A stretch of 64,000 nucleotides of DNA, taken from Burhinus oedicnemus. Its lineage: Eukaryota; Chordata; Aves; Charadriiformes; Burhinidae. Where the stretch lies: positions 939,152 through 1,003,151 of the forward strand of contig VFFE01008529.1 in NCBI GenBank assembly GCA_008921705.1, written 5' to 3'. Within the stretch, counting starts at the first letter, position 1. Each line of letters starts with the position of its first letter. Positions 39,245 through 64,000 of the stretch are shown here, in pieces. A program made the translations under genes and the position numbers. Under the pieces are notes generated by a model. That model did no database searches. It saw only the letters and a list, made by a program, of their open reading frames with translations, and was not told where the DNA came from.

Positions 39245-41340
39245 GAGGTATTTACTAAACAATAGATAAGGCCATCAAATGTAATCATGCCTGGGAGGAA
39301 GTGTGAATAATTTCTGTGTATACTGAGAGATTTAAATAACCTAATTAGAGGAAGGTCATATACTGGAAAACAAGACATTGTTGTGCAGGAACTAAAAGAA
39401 TAGGGTTTGAGAGGACATTCTCATCAGAGTTTTCAGGGTGGCCTTCCTCTGACGTTTTAAAGGTCGTTTTAATCCTGCATGGCTTTTGGCTTTTATTTAT
39501 ATTGCAATATTGTCCACGAGTCCAGCTGAAATTATTGTCCAGATGTTCTGGGCCCTATACAAACAGGTACGTTGACCCTGACCAAAAACTCACTACATTT
39601 TGAGACAAATTACACCAATAATTGCAGTTTGGGGTGCTGGTTGTCACTAACAAAAATATTGTATTAGATTAATCATAAACTGTTTGGGCAAACTGTCAGA
39701 CCAGACAGCAAAGTCGAAGTTCTGGTGAGCCGGAGAGGTGGAGGTGAGCAGAAGGCGTAAGTAGGGACGTACCAGGTGGAAAACGTCTCTCGTAACAACT
39801 CGTAACGGTGGCTCTGTGCAGTTGACTGTTATGGTTGGCTCTCAGCACACATAGGAGCTCAGGCACTTGGCTGCCTGTGTCCAAAACTGGCGTATGACTT
39901 GCTTTATGCAGCTGTTGGAGCCTTTTCCAGAGGAACGCGCATGCCCAGTCCCACAAGTCCCTCAGTGATCTCTTTAGCTGTGTCTCCTTCGTTCCTCTTA
40001 GCGTTGTAAAATACAAAGCACAGATTCAAATACTGATCCGACTGGTCTGCAGGCGAGTCTTCTGGGCACTTTTGTGCCTCGGCCTTGGACTGTTGCCAAG
40101 CAACTCAGATTTCCCCTTTACACGTGGGGTTGCCTCCTGGTTGTGCTGTGTCAAAAGTTAAAGAAAGGCTTGATAGACAGTGGTGGTTGTTGAATCTGTG
40201 TCAGATGTCCATGTCACAAACTGATTACACAAACACAGCTGCCTTTAGTTAATGATCAGCTCAAAATCTGGTGGGGAATCAGTCTGACATTAAGAACTCC
40301 CCAGATATGATACAAAACTTCTTTCATATCCAGGGTTCCTTGCTGGCTTTTCCTCCCACCTTCAACATCAGGGTGCTGGCCAGGAGATTATGCTATCAGG
40401 CACTCACTTGCTCTTTCTTCCCTTCCCTTCCTCTTATCCCCTAAATCCTTCATAAATCACAATTTCTCCTTTGCATAATGGAACAGCTTGTACACAAGAA
40501 GTGAAGAGTGCCCCCTCCACCCACCTTTGGCATTCAGATTGCCCTTTGCTCGGTGGTTTCTGGAAAGGCAGAGATAAGGCCTTGAGCCCGCTCCCCTGTT
40601 TTCCACAGAGAGGAGAATGCAGGATCCCATCTCACGCTGGTACGTGCTCTAGCCATTGAGCTGTTATATTAAAAAAACATTATGACTTTCCTTGGCCAAG
40701 CTTTTTGAATGAAGCAGTCTTAAATCTTTGGATTGCATGCTGCTTGATCCTGCTGGTGTTAGCCTTGGCCTGAGCACACATCTCAGGTCTAGGAGAGCGT
40801 GTAGCAAAGGGATTGCTAATTTTCAGGGGCAGACCAAGTTTAGATAAGAGGCAGGCAATTGAACTGCTCAGGCCGGATTAGACGGAGGTAAAAGATGTAC
40901 CTTTAGGTACGTAAGAAAATGTAACATCAAAACTTGAGTATGTTTTGATTTTATATACCTTTTGGCATCCATCCCCTAAGACTAGGTTATTGGCTAGGTT
41001 ATTGACCCTGTCCTATGTGTATCTGTAGCCTAAAATTTACAAATATGTCTAAAAATGCCTATTCTTCTCAAGCAGGTGTGTATGAATTATGATAATCACC
41101 TTTCTTGGACATGGATGCTTCCACGAATTACAGTTCAGGCTGTTTAATATCAGGGTCTAAAAAGACGATCTCCTAGCAGGATGTGTAAGTGAGCAGTGCT
41201 TTCAGCAGTATCAATTACTTACAGGTAAATTATTATGCAAATGACAATCTTTAAAATGTAAAATTCTGGATGAATGGAACAGCAGGTCTCTCAATTTTCA
41301 TTCCAAAATAACACATATAGGAACGTACCTGAAAAAAAAA

Positions 41341-41832
41341 GAATCACAGAATCACCAGGGTTGGAAGGGACTTCTGGAGATCATCTAGTCCAATCCAGCT
41401 ACCAGAGCAGGGTCATCTAGAACAGGTTGCACAGGATGGCGTCCAGGTGGGTTTGGAATGTCTCCGGAGTCGGAGACTCCACCACCTCTCTGGGCAGCCT
41501 GTTCCAGTGCTCTGCCACCCTCAAAGTAAAGAAGTTCCTCCTCATGTTTAGATGGAACTTCCTACGTTCAAGTTTGTGCCCATTACCTCTTGTCCTATCA
41601 CTGGGCACCACTGAAAAAGGACTGGTCCCATGCTCCTGGCACCCTCCCTTGAAGTATTTGTAAGCATCTATAAAATCCCTCCTCAGTCTTCTCCAGACTA
41701 AAAAGACCCAAGTCCCTCAGCTTTTCCTCATAAGAAAGGTGTTCCAGTCCCCTAATCATCTTTGTAGCCCTCTGCTGTACCCTCTCCAGCAGTTCCCTGT
41801 CCTTGAACTGGGGAGCCCAGAACTGGACACAG
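41341..41832 (-). repeat. CR1 LINE 3' fragment, 5'-truncated
   Basis: Starts with GAATCACAGAATCACCAGGG, just after an A-run, and then follows the CR1 3' end in reverse complement. The - strand retains ORF2 C-terminal sequence: [30 protein letters not shown], then [18 protein letters not shown] and [11 protein letters not shown]. Homology stops near 41832 just after 'AACTGGACACAG'. The 3' 250 bp is very similar to the copy at 28758-29130, so both come from the same subfamily. Confidence 0.9.
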
Positions 41833-44800
41833 CGAACACTGAGATGAACCCTGTAGGGAGACTTCTGACCCAGGCTGCAATGCACAAAACAGTTTGGAGT
41901 GGCAATCCTTCACTGATGCTGCTGTTTAGCTGAACGGATGCCCTGCAAAGATAACTTTCAGCAACCAGCTAAGGTAGTATTTTAGTTAAAATCTTGCATA
42001 GTATACATATTAAACTCATAAATTATAAAGCCAAACTGGACTACTATGAGCATCTGTTTTGACATCCATATGATTTGTATGAATTATTTATCTTTTGCAC
42101 TAGAAAATACCTTTTAGAAAAACTGTCCAGAGATGGATCATCTCTGAATCGTTTCAGTGGTTACTTATCTTCACTATTAGAAAACATCTGTCTTGAAACG
42201 GAATTTGTCAAGCTTCAATGTTTATACATTATGTTTTGCTAATTTGAAGGAAGGATTATCAAATTTCTGTTCCTGCAAGAAAGGGGCATTTCAAAACTTT
42301 GTTTTACTCACCTGATTTTTAGGCATTACCTCCCAGAAGGGACTCTATAGCCTGAGTTAGATACACAAACTCCCCATGCAGTGGGAAGGAAAGGGTGTCT
42401 TGGAGCGAGGTCCAGACTGGCCGATATGCTGGAAGAAGGATCCATCTGCTCTAGTCAACTGGCAATGCTAAAGAAAAACATACACCTGAAATACCATTCC
42501 TTGCGTTATTTAAGTTACTGACCCTGCACTGCAAAAGGATTCACAGCCTACACTGAGCCTTCAAAAAAATGGAGCAGAACTTGCGGTTTTATTTAAAACC
42601 GTGGCCAGCAGTGGACTGGCCTCATCTACTTTGTAGCAGCCCAGGACTGGGTTTCCCAAGCAGTGTGGTTCAGGAGGTTTAATGGCATGCCCTGAAGCCT
42701 TACATAAGCTTTATTGCCTCTGCACAGTGTTGTAAAAAATTCTACATACTGGTAAATGATGGGTCTGCCTGAAAGGAAAAACAAAGAAAACCCCACCTAG
42801 TAATTCAGAATGTATTCAGTAATGAGAGGGGAGACACAAGCTCCCTGCCCTTTTCGTTGCAGTGACTTTGAGCCCTGCATTTTCGCCCTGTCAGTGCTGC
42901 CCTCGCCACCTGAGCGTAGGCTATAGGGAAACAAAAGCAGCCCTGGTCATCCTTTCTGGGGAAGCTGCACCGTTCTGCAAGAGAGAATTCAAGATCCACG
43001 TCCCAGGCAGGGGGTGTGACAGTGTAGTCTGTCGGTGACGACCCTTTGCTAAGAGGAGAGACTGGGGTCCATTGCCTGCTCCGAGGACTGTTCAGACATT
43101 TGAAACAGCTCTCAAATCATAGACTACAACCCAGACCTTTCTCCTCCCAGGAAAGGGCCATGATTACCAGACTGGAAAACTATTCCCTTTCTATCTCCTT
43201 GGCAAACACAGCATAATTGCAGGTAGAGAGTTAGATCCCCGTGTTTCTTGGTAACCCACCGGACACAGCACTCTTCTGCGATACGTATGCCTGAAATGCC
43301 CCCAGCCAAGGAAGGCTCTGAAGCTCCTGCCCTCATTCTTAGCAAATGCAGTAACTAGGAGGTATTAGCTGACTCTGATGAACTACTAACTACCCACACA
43401 TACAGCAACGTGCAGCGGGAGCTCCCTCTCACAAACATGGCCTTGCACACAGTGACCACCGCTGCGTTTAGAAAATCCATTCCTTGTTTGCCAGGCACAC
43501 GCTAAGCACACTTACCATACCGACACCCTTCGGGGACCACGTAGAGGATCTGAAGTGGATTTGGCCTTGCCAAGAGAGCAACAGGCATGTACAGAGGGAC
43601 CAGATGAAGTTCTTAGTAGTATGAATGTATGCATTTATGGCTATGACAAGATCTAAGGAGGTCTTGAAAGGAGGTTTTGAAGATGACGGTATAGATAAGG
43701 CTGACTCCACGGCGAGAGCTCTGTTTGCTTCCCTGGAAAAAGGGATGTGTTCAAAATTGAGAAATCTGTGCAAATTAGCAGTGAGACAAGGCGTTACTTG
43801 TTTTTACTTCAGGATAAACACGGTGAACCTGGCAACTTTGCCAGGCAGCTCTTTGGCTAACCACACTGACTCCGCTAGGATCCCGCACGGAGATTGCAAA
43901 CCTCAGTAGGCCCTTTCAGTAGAAATGCACATATTTTATGGTAACGTTTCTAAAGGACCAGTGAGTTACCATATGTACTCATGTAAACAGAGATTCTTCT
44001 ACGGAAAGATCAGATCCTCCAGAGTAAAATAGTAACAGAGTAAAGTATAAAACAAAAACAATGATTCCAATTTCTTTTTATATCCTTTAACACCTGTGGA
44101 CAAAAATGCCATGTAAGAACAAGGCAATATTTTATTCACATTGTTAACAAGGTCATACATGTATTACCCACCTAATCTGGCAACACTTAACATAGAAATA
44201 ATAACCTGTTAAAAGCATAAATGACTGCAGTGTTGCAGATGCAGCAAAGAAACAGCAGCTTCTAGGAGGTGCAGAGGAGGGAACATGAATGCCATGGAGA
44301 CAAGGCGGCACATTTCTCACAATCTTGCTGCTCCCCAAGCCAGACGAAGTATAGCAATAACTTATCATGTCGGTACAAAAGGCAAGAGTAGTATCTGAGA
44401 ACTTCAATAAAACAAGGCAAGAGATCCCTGGGCAGCACTGAGATCACAAGGGTAAGAGTGCAAGCTTGGTATTTCCTTACTCTGGCGATGTTTGCAATCT
44501 GGACTTTAAACACTGTATTTTGCCGTGACCTACTCACGTTTCTATTCACGCATCTTTGCTGAGACAGTGCTAGACTACAGGAGGGAGCATGAACACTGAG
44601 TTTTGTGTTTCACCATAAGCATAGCTGAGGGACCAACAATTATTCCCGTGTGTACTTGACCACCAAAAATTAATTTCTCTTACAAAAACACCCTGAGGCG
44701 GGAGAAGAGGGGAACAGTTCACTCCCTTACCCCACCGGTGGTGGCTGACCTCCCCTGGGAGCCCAGGCCTGACACGAGGCACGGGTGCTGCCGGGGGACA

Positions 44801-45277
44801 CGGGCAGCATTGGTGGTGGAACCTGGAGGAGCGCGGGTGACAAAGTAAAAAAGCCCCAAAACCGACACATGGGGCCGCCGGGGGCACGGTCCCGCCCGAG
44901 GGCGGCGAGCACCCCGAGAGGCGCCGCTCTCCCTCCCTCAGATCTGCGGGAAGCCGCGGCGGCGGGGCTCGCCCAGCCCCAGGCCAGGCCGCGGAGGCCC
45001 CAGCCGGGCCCAGGGGCCCTGCAAGCCCCTCAGCCGCCCCTGCGCTGGCGGGGCCGGGCCGGGCCGAGCCGAGCCTGCGCGGCCGGCGGCGGCGGCGCCT
45101 GAGGTGTCCCGCGCCCATTCGCCGGCGGCGCGGCGCAGCGCGGCCGGGTGGGGCGGGGAAGCGGAGGGGCTGGCGGGCTCCGCGCCGGCCTCCGCCCCCG
45201 GGGGAAGGGAGGAGCCGGAGCCGGCCTCGCTCGGTGTCCCCGGGATGAAACAGCCGCCTCAGCCTCGCGGCGGCCCT

Positions 45278-45285
45278 TTAAATAG
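45278..45285 (+). promoter_or_regulatory. UGDH: TATA-like box TTTAAATA upstream of UGDH exon 1
   Basis: The only AT-rich octamer within the GC-rich core. It places a start site near 45308-45315, giving a first exon of about 85-90 nt up to the donor at 45397. An inference from spacing. Confidence 0.5.
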
Positions 45286-45307
45286 CCGCCACCGCCTCGC
45301 TCGTAGC

Positions 45308-45396
45308 GGAGCGTCGCTGTGAGCTCGCTGAGCATCCTCGCCGCCAGCCCTCCAGCTCGATCCGCGGTGGTGGGGCAGGACCGCGCCTCGCCCGTA
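45308..45396 (+). other. UGDH: UGDH exon 1, non-coding (start approximate)
   Basis: The end is set by the strong donor GTAAGT at 45397-45402; the start is inferred from the TATA-like box. The exon has no ATG, consistent with the family arrangement in which exon 1 is untranslated and exon 2 begins just before the ATG. Confidence 0.65.
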
Positions 45397-59695
<14,299 letters not shown>

Positions 59696-60670
59696 TGTTT
59701 AATAGGTACTAAAGGAATTCTGTGGACATTCTTAGTGATAATAACTGTAAGCCTATGCTTTTTTTAAGGAAAGATATTTTCATAAACTAAAAACCAATTT
59801 TACACTAGAAATAGTACCTGGTATGTATGAATTCAGTCTATTTTCAAATCTCTATTTTTATAGCAATTGTTTTGGTTACTGAAGATGGTACAGACCTGTT
59901 TTTTAATAATGGATCATCTTTTAAGTGGAAAAGTTACTGTCAAACTGCAGACTTCTGCTTCCAGAAATGTTCCCAAACTGCACTTTAAATGTTTCAAGTG
60001 ATATGAAAGCAAAAGAAATGGAACGTCTTTTTACTTAAGTCCAGTTATGGACAGTGATCAGGAATTTTGGTGTCGCTGATTCTTCATTTTCTTTTGGGGT
60101 AATTCTTTGCCCAGTTGCTGTAACTGGCATTGAAGTCAAAAGAGAAGTTCGAAGTGAATTTGGTAGGATTTGGGTTGAACCCAAAAATAGAGCTGACTGC
60201 AACAATAATACCCCGATCCTGGTTGGGATCAATGGGCACTGTTGGGAGGCCAGATGGTTCTGCAGGTATCTATTATGTAATTAATGACAGTGGACTAGCA
60301 GCTATCAACTGATCCACTGGCAGATCTTTTGATTCTTTGGTTGTCTTGCCTACATTCCATGTGCAGCCACATAAATCATTGATCTAATCAGATTCCTGGG
60401 GCAACTTTTTCCTAAGTTACAGCAATTCAACCCATCTTCAGCAGAGGAGCATTCTGCTTGTTCGAACATTGAATTTAAGCAGAATTACCTTAATTTGGTG
60501 TCAGTCCAAGTAGAAAGCAAATACTGGCTTCGAAGCTACCTGATGGTTATCTTTTTCCTTCCTTTCTGCTTACGTACTTCATCTGAAAGCAGTTTTCTTA
60601 ATGAATCGGCAAAAATCATTCTCTGCTGTTAAGAAATTATTAAAAATAAAAATTCAGCCCCATAAGTTAG
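59696..60670 (+). other. UGDH: UGDH 3' UTR (proximal form)
   Basis: AT-rich sequence after the stop, with AATAAA at 60645-60650, giving a UTR of about 1 kb. Open frames around 60054-60312 look like chance. Confidence 0.7.
60645..60650 (+). terminator. UGDH: AATAAA poly(A) signal of UGDH
   Basis: Canonical hexamer in TTAAAAATAAAAATTC, the first strong signal after the stop; T-rich sequence lies further downstream. Confidence 0.65.
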
Positions 60671-62849
60671 TCAGCTTGCTACCTCATTTAATTAGCATGA
60701 ATGAATATTTCCTATGTTATCTTGATATTTTTGCCTTTACTATTACCTAATTTCTACTTGTTTTTATTATTCTCAATTGGCCAGTGCTATTAAAATCCTT
60801 GAGATGACACAAGTTTGTGTTTGGTGTGTTGCATTGGGCTGTGAAATGGAGGGGAGGATAGAGAAGGATGACCATGAACAGGTTTCAGACTAGAAAGCAT
60901 AGACATCTTACCTGAATAGTAGTGGTGTTGAGATGTTAGAGAATTATCCTGTAACTAGTCACATAATTCCTTCTGAATTTATTCAACAGGTGTGCCTTCA
61001 AGTATGCTGTATCAGTAGTTAAACAGAGCATAAGATCGGTGTTGTCTTGGTAATGAGTGCCATTATCATAACTATTTACCCACAGAAATGTAGATACAAT
61101 TTAAGCTTTAGGACAGATACTTCAAGACTTAAGGAACTTGTATAACAATTTGAGTAGACAATATGAGACAGCATTATCTGAGTGAAATAGCTGTATCCTT
61201 GAACCAGATGCTTTCAAATTCTGCAGTTAATGGCTTCCACATAGGGACTTACTACACAGCAATCACTCAGCACTCTGGGCAAATATGCCTTGGGCTTTTT
61301 GTCCTATCATAAGATCCTTCTGTGAGGAGCACATCAGAAGCCACTCAAAGTGAGTGGGAATTATGGAGGCTTAAAATCAAACTGTCATCTTTCATTATAC
61401 CATCTCCTCTTCCCGATTCACTGGCGCTGCTGTCATGCAACAGCCACAGAGCAGGGACAACCCTGCAATACAGTTGTGGTATTTGTAAGCATTGTAATCT
61501 GACTGGTAGATTGCCCTGTCTTTGCAGGTAGGCATCCTCTTGACTACCTCTGCCCCCATAGCACCTGAGAGGGCAAGCTGGTCACTTCTCCTTGGGGATT
61601 AAGAAGAGGGTACTGAAAAGTTGTGCTCAAGGCATCTCTTGTCCTAAACTACGTTCAGGGTAGCACAGCACTGCTTCAGGGCTCATCTTAACAGGGAGGG
61701 TGAGTAGGGGCTTCAGAAAATTGGGATGCTTTTCAGAAACTTGCATACAGCTATAATACTAGTGCCTCTGTATGGGGCCTGTCCTTGTCAGTTTGAAGAA
61801 GATAGATGAACCATTAAATTCTTGTTTAAAGCGTTGCTCCTGTTAGGAATGTGCAAGAGCTGTAAGGCTGGTCAGTGTTCCTGAAGCTTCCAGTGGCTTT
61901 TCACACACTGTCCCAAGGGGACAGAGGAACTTAGTGCTATACCCCTATTCCTACCCTGTTTCTCTTGCAGACTTAGTCAGAGCCTGGGTATTGACCTGTG
62001 GCTTAATCGTAAAGATGATAAAGAATGGGAAAGTTCATTATAGTGGGATCACTCTAATTCCCCTTTCTTAGGAAAGGGGGGAGTGGCAGATCCTTTCTGA
62101 AGAGCTACAAGGGGTAAAACTGGCACTGACATTTCCCCTGCTTTCTTGGAGAGTCAGCTTATTTAGCTTCTTGGTGGCTGCGTTCTTTGGGTGGGACATG
62201 GATTGTGGGATGAATCCAGTCTGAACAACTTCTGGTGGATCATGCCTTCAGGATACTACAATACTTACCTTGCATGTATGCAAGAGAAACTTACCACAGG
62301 CCAAAAGAGCGAGCTCCGGAAGCTTTTGCAGCACTGTGAATCATAAGCCATCATCTTCAGAGTACAGTTGCCAGGGAAATAAGAATTAGAGATGACTTGC
62401 ATTCCTGCTTTGAAGGCCTGAGTAGTGCGTGTAAGGGATGGGCTTTAATGCTATTGAGTCTTTGTCTGTGGGATCTTACAGCATGTAATTCTTGATGAGA
62501 ATTGTGTAATATGAGTAATGGACTCCTGTGCTCTGAAATTCTTTTTTTTTTTTTATGGGGTTCTTAATAAAATGCAATCCCACAGAAACGCTGGTTGTCA
62601 CTGCAACAATGTGAATACAACAGCTGAAGCAAATCCATCTTTAATACAAGCCTATGAATAGTATGATATAGACTGCATAAATTAAGATGTGCATAGCCAA
62701 ATTGTAAATGTCAGGCAAGATGTATTGTTTCTCTTTTGTGTACGTGTTCAACCCTTTGTGCAGCTAAAACCAGTCTGGTTCTAGCCAAGAATATTGCAAG
62801 TGAATAGAACAAACCCATTTTTGACCAAGACTACATAGTATAGGAGCAG
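60671..62849. other. Region 3' of UGDH
   Basis: About 2.2 kb without a supported gene. It may be partly an extended UGDH 3' UTR (signal at 62566) and, on the other strand, a 3' UTR for the unassigned - strand ORF. Confidence 0.6.
62566..62571 (+). terminator. UGDH: Possible distal AATAAA for UGDH
   Basis: AATAAA following a T-rich run, 2.9 kb after the stop. It would give an extended UTR overlapping any - strand transcript ending near 62.6 kb. Weak on its own. Confidence 0.3.
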
Positions 62850-63136
62850 TTACTGGTCAGAGTTTGTACTGGCCAACAAGTTTACACCTCTCTTGATCAT
62901 ATGAGGTTCTTCTGTTGATCCAGAATTTACAGTAGTGCTATAATCTTGTTCAACAGCTAAAGTTTGAAATGAGTTGTAAAGCAATGCAGGAAAGCATAAT
63001 GGGTTATCTACAATTGCTTTAGGAATACTGGAGTCAGTTCTCATTCCTCGCTTTTTCTGTTCCAAGCTGAGAATTTCTATTGCAAGTTGAACATCGGCAG
63101 TAAGTTGCCACATGTTGTAGTAAAGAAGCATAAATA
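62850..63136 (-). CDS. Unassigned terminal-exon-like ORF downstream of UGDH
   Basis: I do not recognise this protein. On the - strand a frame is open from 63143 to a TAA at 62850-62852. A possible acceptor, GATGTCAAG, ends at 63137, leaving about 95 codons. The predicted peptide starts hydrophobic and helical (FMLLYYNMWQLTADVQLAIE), has a basic EQKKRGMR patch and a polar Ser/Thr-rich end. An ATTAAA hexamer lies about 205 bp past the stop on the - strand (62645-62640), compatible with a 3' end. The acceptor's pyrimidine tract is poor. It would be convergent with UGDH. In humans the next gene in this direction is LIAS, but the peptide shows nothing like the LIAS C-terminus. It could be a real exon of an unknown gene or chance. 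Confidence 0.3.
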
Positions 63137-63757
63137 CTTGACATCATCTTTTTAAATGAGGGGGACACCAATACTAATTATTGATCAAGTAGGAAAAAAA
63201 CCTTAAAACTATTCTTAAATTAATGCTATGGCTTTGTTGATTTAACCTGAAGACTTGAAGTCACTGGAAGATGCAGCAATTCTCTAGTCAGCTGCATAAC
63301 ATTTAATTATACTTTAGCGTAGTAGATCAATGTAATGATGCTAAAAAAGACTATTCATTCTTCTAAACTGTCTGTGTCAACTTGAAATTGTATTGCCAAA
63401 ACTCAGTTTGATGTTTTCCTGATTGCAAGGAAGATTAATGTTTCTTAAAATATTTTATGGCTTCTTTGTGAAACAAACTGACAGAATGAAGTGAGTGACA
63501 CACAAAAAGAAAATGTCACTGAACATGAAACTTCATCAGAAACAAAATTGAGATAGTTGTGAAACCTGTGCTGAATTTATAACCAGGAGTTCTGTGAGAG
63601 TTTGGTGCTTTAACATATAGTTATGGAAAAACTGAATGGGCAATAGGGAAGGAAGATGGTTGTAAAAGCAGGACTTCTTAACTAGGAAAACTTTAGATTT
63701 GTCATTTTTTTATAGAGAGGGCCTCAAAGACTCTTGAAAACAAACAAAAAAACATCT

Positions 63758-63966
63758 ATGAAGTCAAAATGTGACTGTTTCCTCGGAAAGCACAGCGAAA
63801 CATGCAGTTAGAAAATAGCTTATGTAGCTTCTGAAACTTGGTACCAGCTGGCAGACAGTTGTGTAAACGTGTGAGATCATCTTCCAAACCACCCAGCAGC
63901 AATTCATAAAATAATTCTAACATGAAATAACGTTGGACCATGTTTCCAGAAGCATTACTTCTCTCA
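63758..63966 (-). CDS. Unassigned exon-like ORF near right edge
   Basis: I do not recognise this protein. On the - strand a good acceptor, TGACTTCTTTACAG, ends at 63967. It is followed by an open frame of about 69 codons to a TAG at 63758-63756. The peptide has a plausible amphipathic stretch (RYFMLELFYELLLGGLEDDL), then TRLHNCLPAGTKFQKLHKLF and three Cys/Arg-rich residues groups. No consensus donor lies inside it, so if real it may be a last exon with its own stop, or use a weak GT. How it relates to the ORF at 62850-63136 is unclear. The gene body would extend beyond the window. Confidence 0.28.
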
Positions 63967-64000
63967 CTGTAAAGAAGTCATGGATAATTACTGTGCAATG

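Larger units (their letters stand above)
36491..44690. other. Intergenic region between SMIM14 and UGDH
   Basis: About 8 kb without a recognisable protein-coding gene. It holds a short (TAA)n at 37212, an A15 run at 39230, and a CR1 fragment at 41341. Base composition rises in G+C towards 44.7 kb as the UGDH CpG island is approached. In humans an antisense non-coding RNA runs from the UGDH promoter into this interval; the sequence alone cannot show whether one is made here. Confidence 0.75.

Noticed and set aside
63485..63556. + strand exon-like stretch after CTGACAG reading NEVSDTQKENVTEHE... to a TAG
   Set aside because: Only 23 codons, expected by chance, and no upstream + strand exon is visible to join it to.
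60671..64000. LIAS, expected as the convergent neighbour of UGDH
   Set aside because: No - strand frame shows radical-SAM lipoyl synthase motifs or its C-terminus; the gene probably begins beyond the window.

Overview
The window is vertebrate nuclear DNA, almost certainly from a bird. Two recognisable intron-containing genes lie on the + strand, head to tail, in AT-rich non-coding DNA whose identifiable repeats are CR1 non-LTR retrotransposons. CR1 is the dominant avian LINE, and the copies here range from well preserved to very old. I cannot name the species.

Layout. Positions 1-7214 are SMIM14 5' intron or upstream DNA with no CpG island, so the SMIM14 promoter probably lies before the window. 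SMIM14 (four coding exons, 7251-33324, 101 codons) encodes a small single-pass membrane protein. Its introns are about 14.6 kb, 10.5 kb and 0.6 kb. The second carries an almost complete but dead antisense CR1 (29421 to about 32110) ending roughly 430 bp before the next exon. A long SMIM14 3' UTR follows, with several possible poly(A) signals up to about 36.5 kb. About 36.5-44.7 kb is intergenic, with one CR1 fragment and short simple repeats. A CpG island at about 44.7-45.8 kb marks the UGDH promoter and non-coding exon 1.

UGDH (coding exons 2-12, 46131-59695) reconstructs to 494 codons, the same length as the human enzyme as I recall it. NAD-binding, substrate-binding and catalytic residues are at the expected positions and every intron has GT/AG ends. 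The 3' UTR probably ends just after a signal at 60645, with a possible distal site at 62566. Downstream, the - strand carries two exon-like open stretches (62850-63136 and 63758-63966) that I cannot assign. They are the least explained protein-like sequences in the window.

The two genes are unrelated in function. UGDH makes UDP-glucuronate for glycosaminoglycan synthesis and glucuronidation; SMIM14 is a small, poorly characterised membrane protein, reported to be at the ER. Their order and orientation match the human SMIM14-UGDH neighbourhood, so this is conserved synteny rather than an operon. I found no CRISPR array, tRNA, rRNA or clear new multi-gene system. The best leads are the unassigned - strand ORFs near the right end, the likely divergent transcript from the UGDH CpG island, and the deleted antisense CR1 inside SMIM14.
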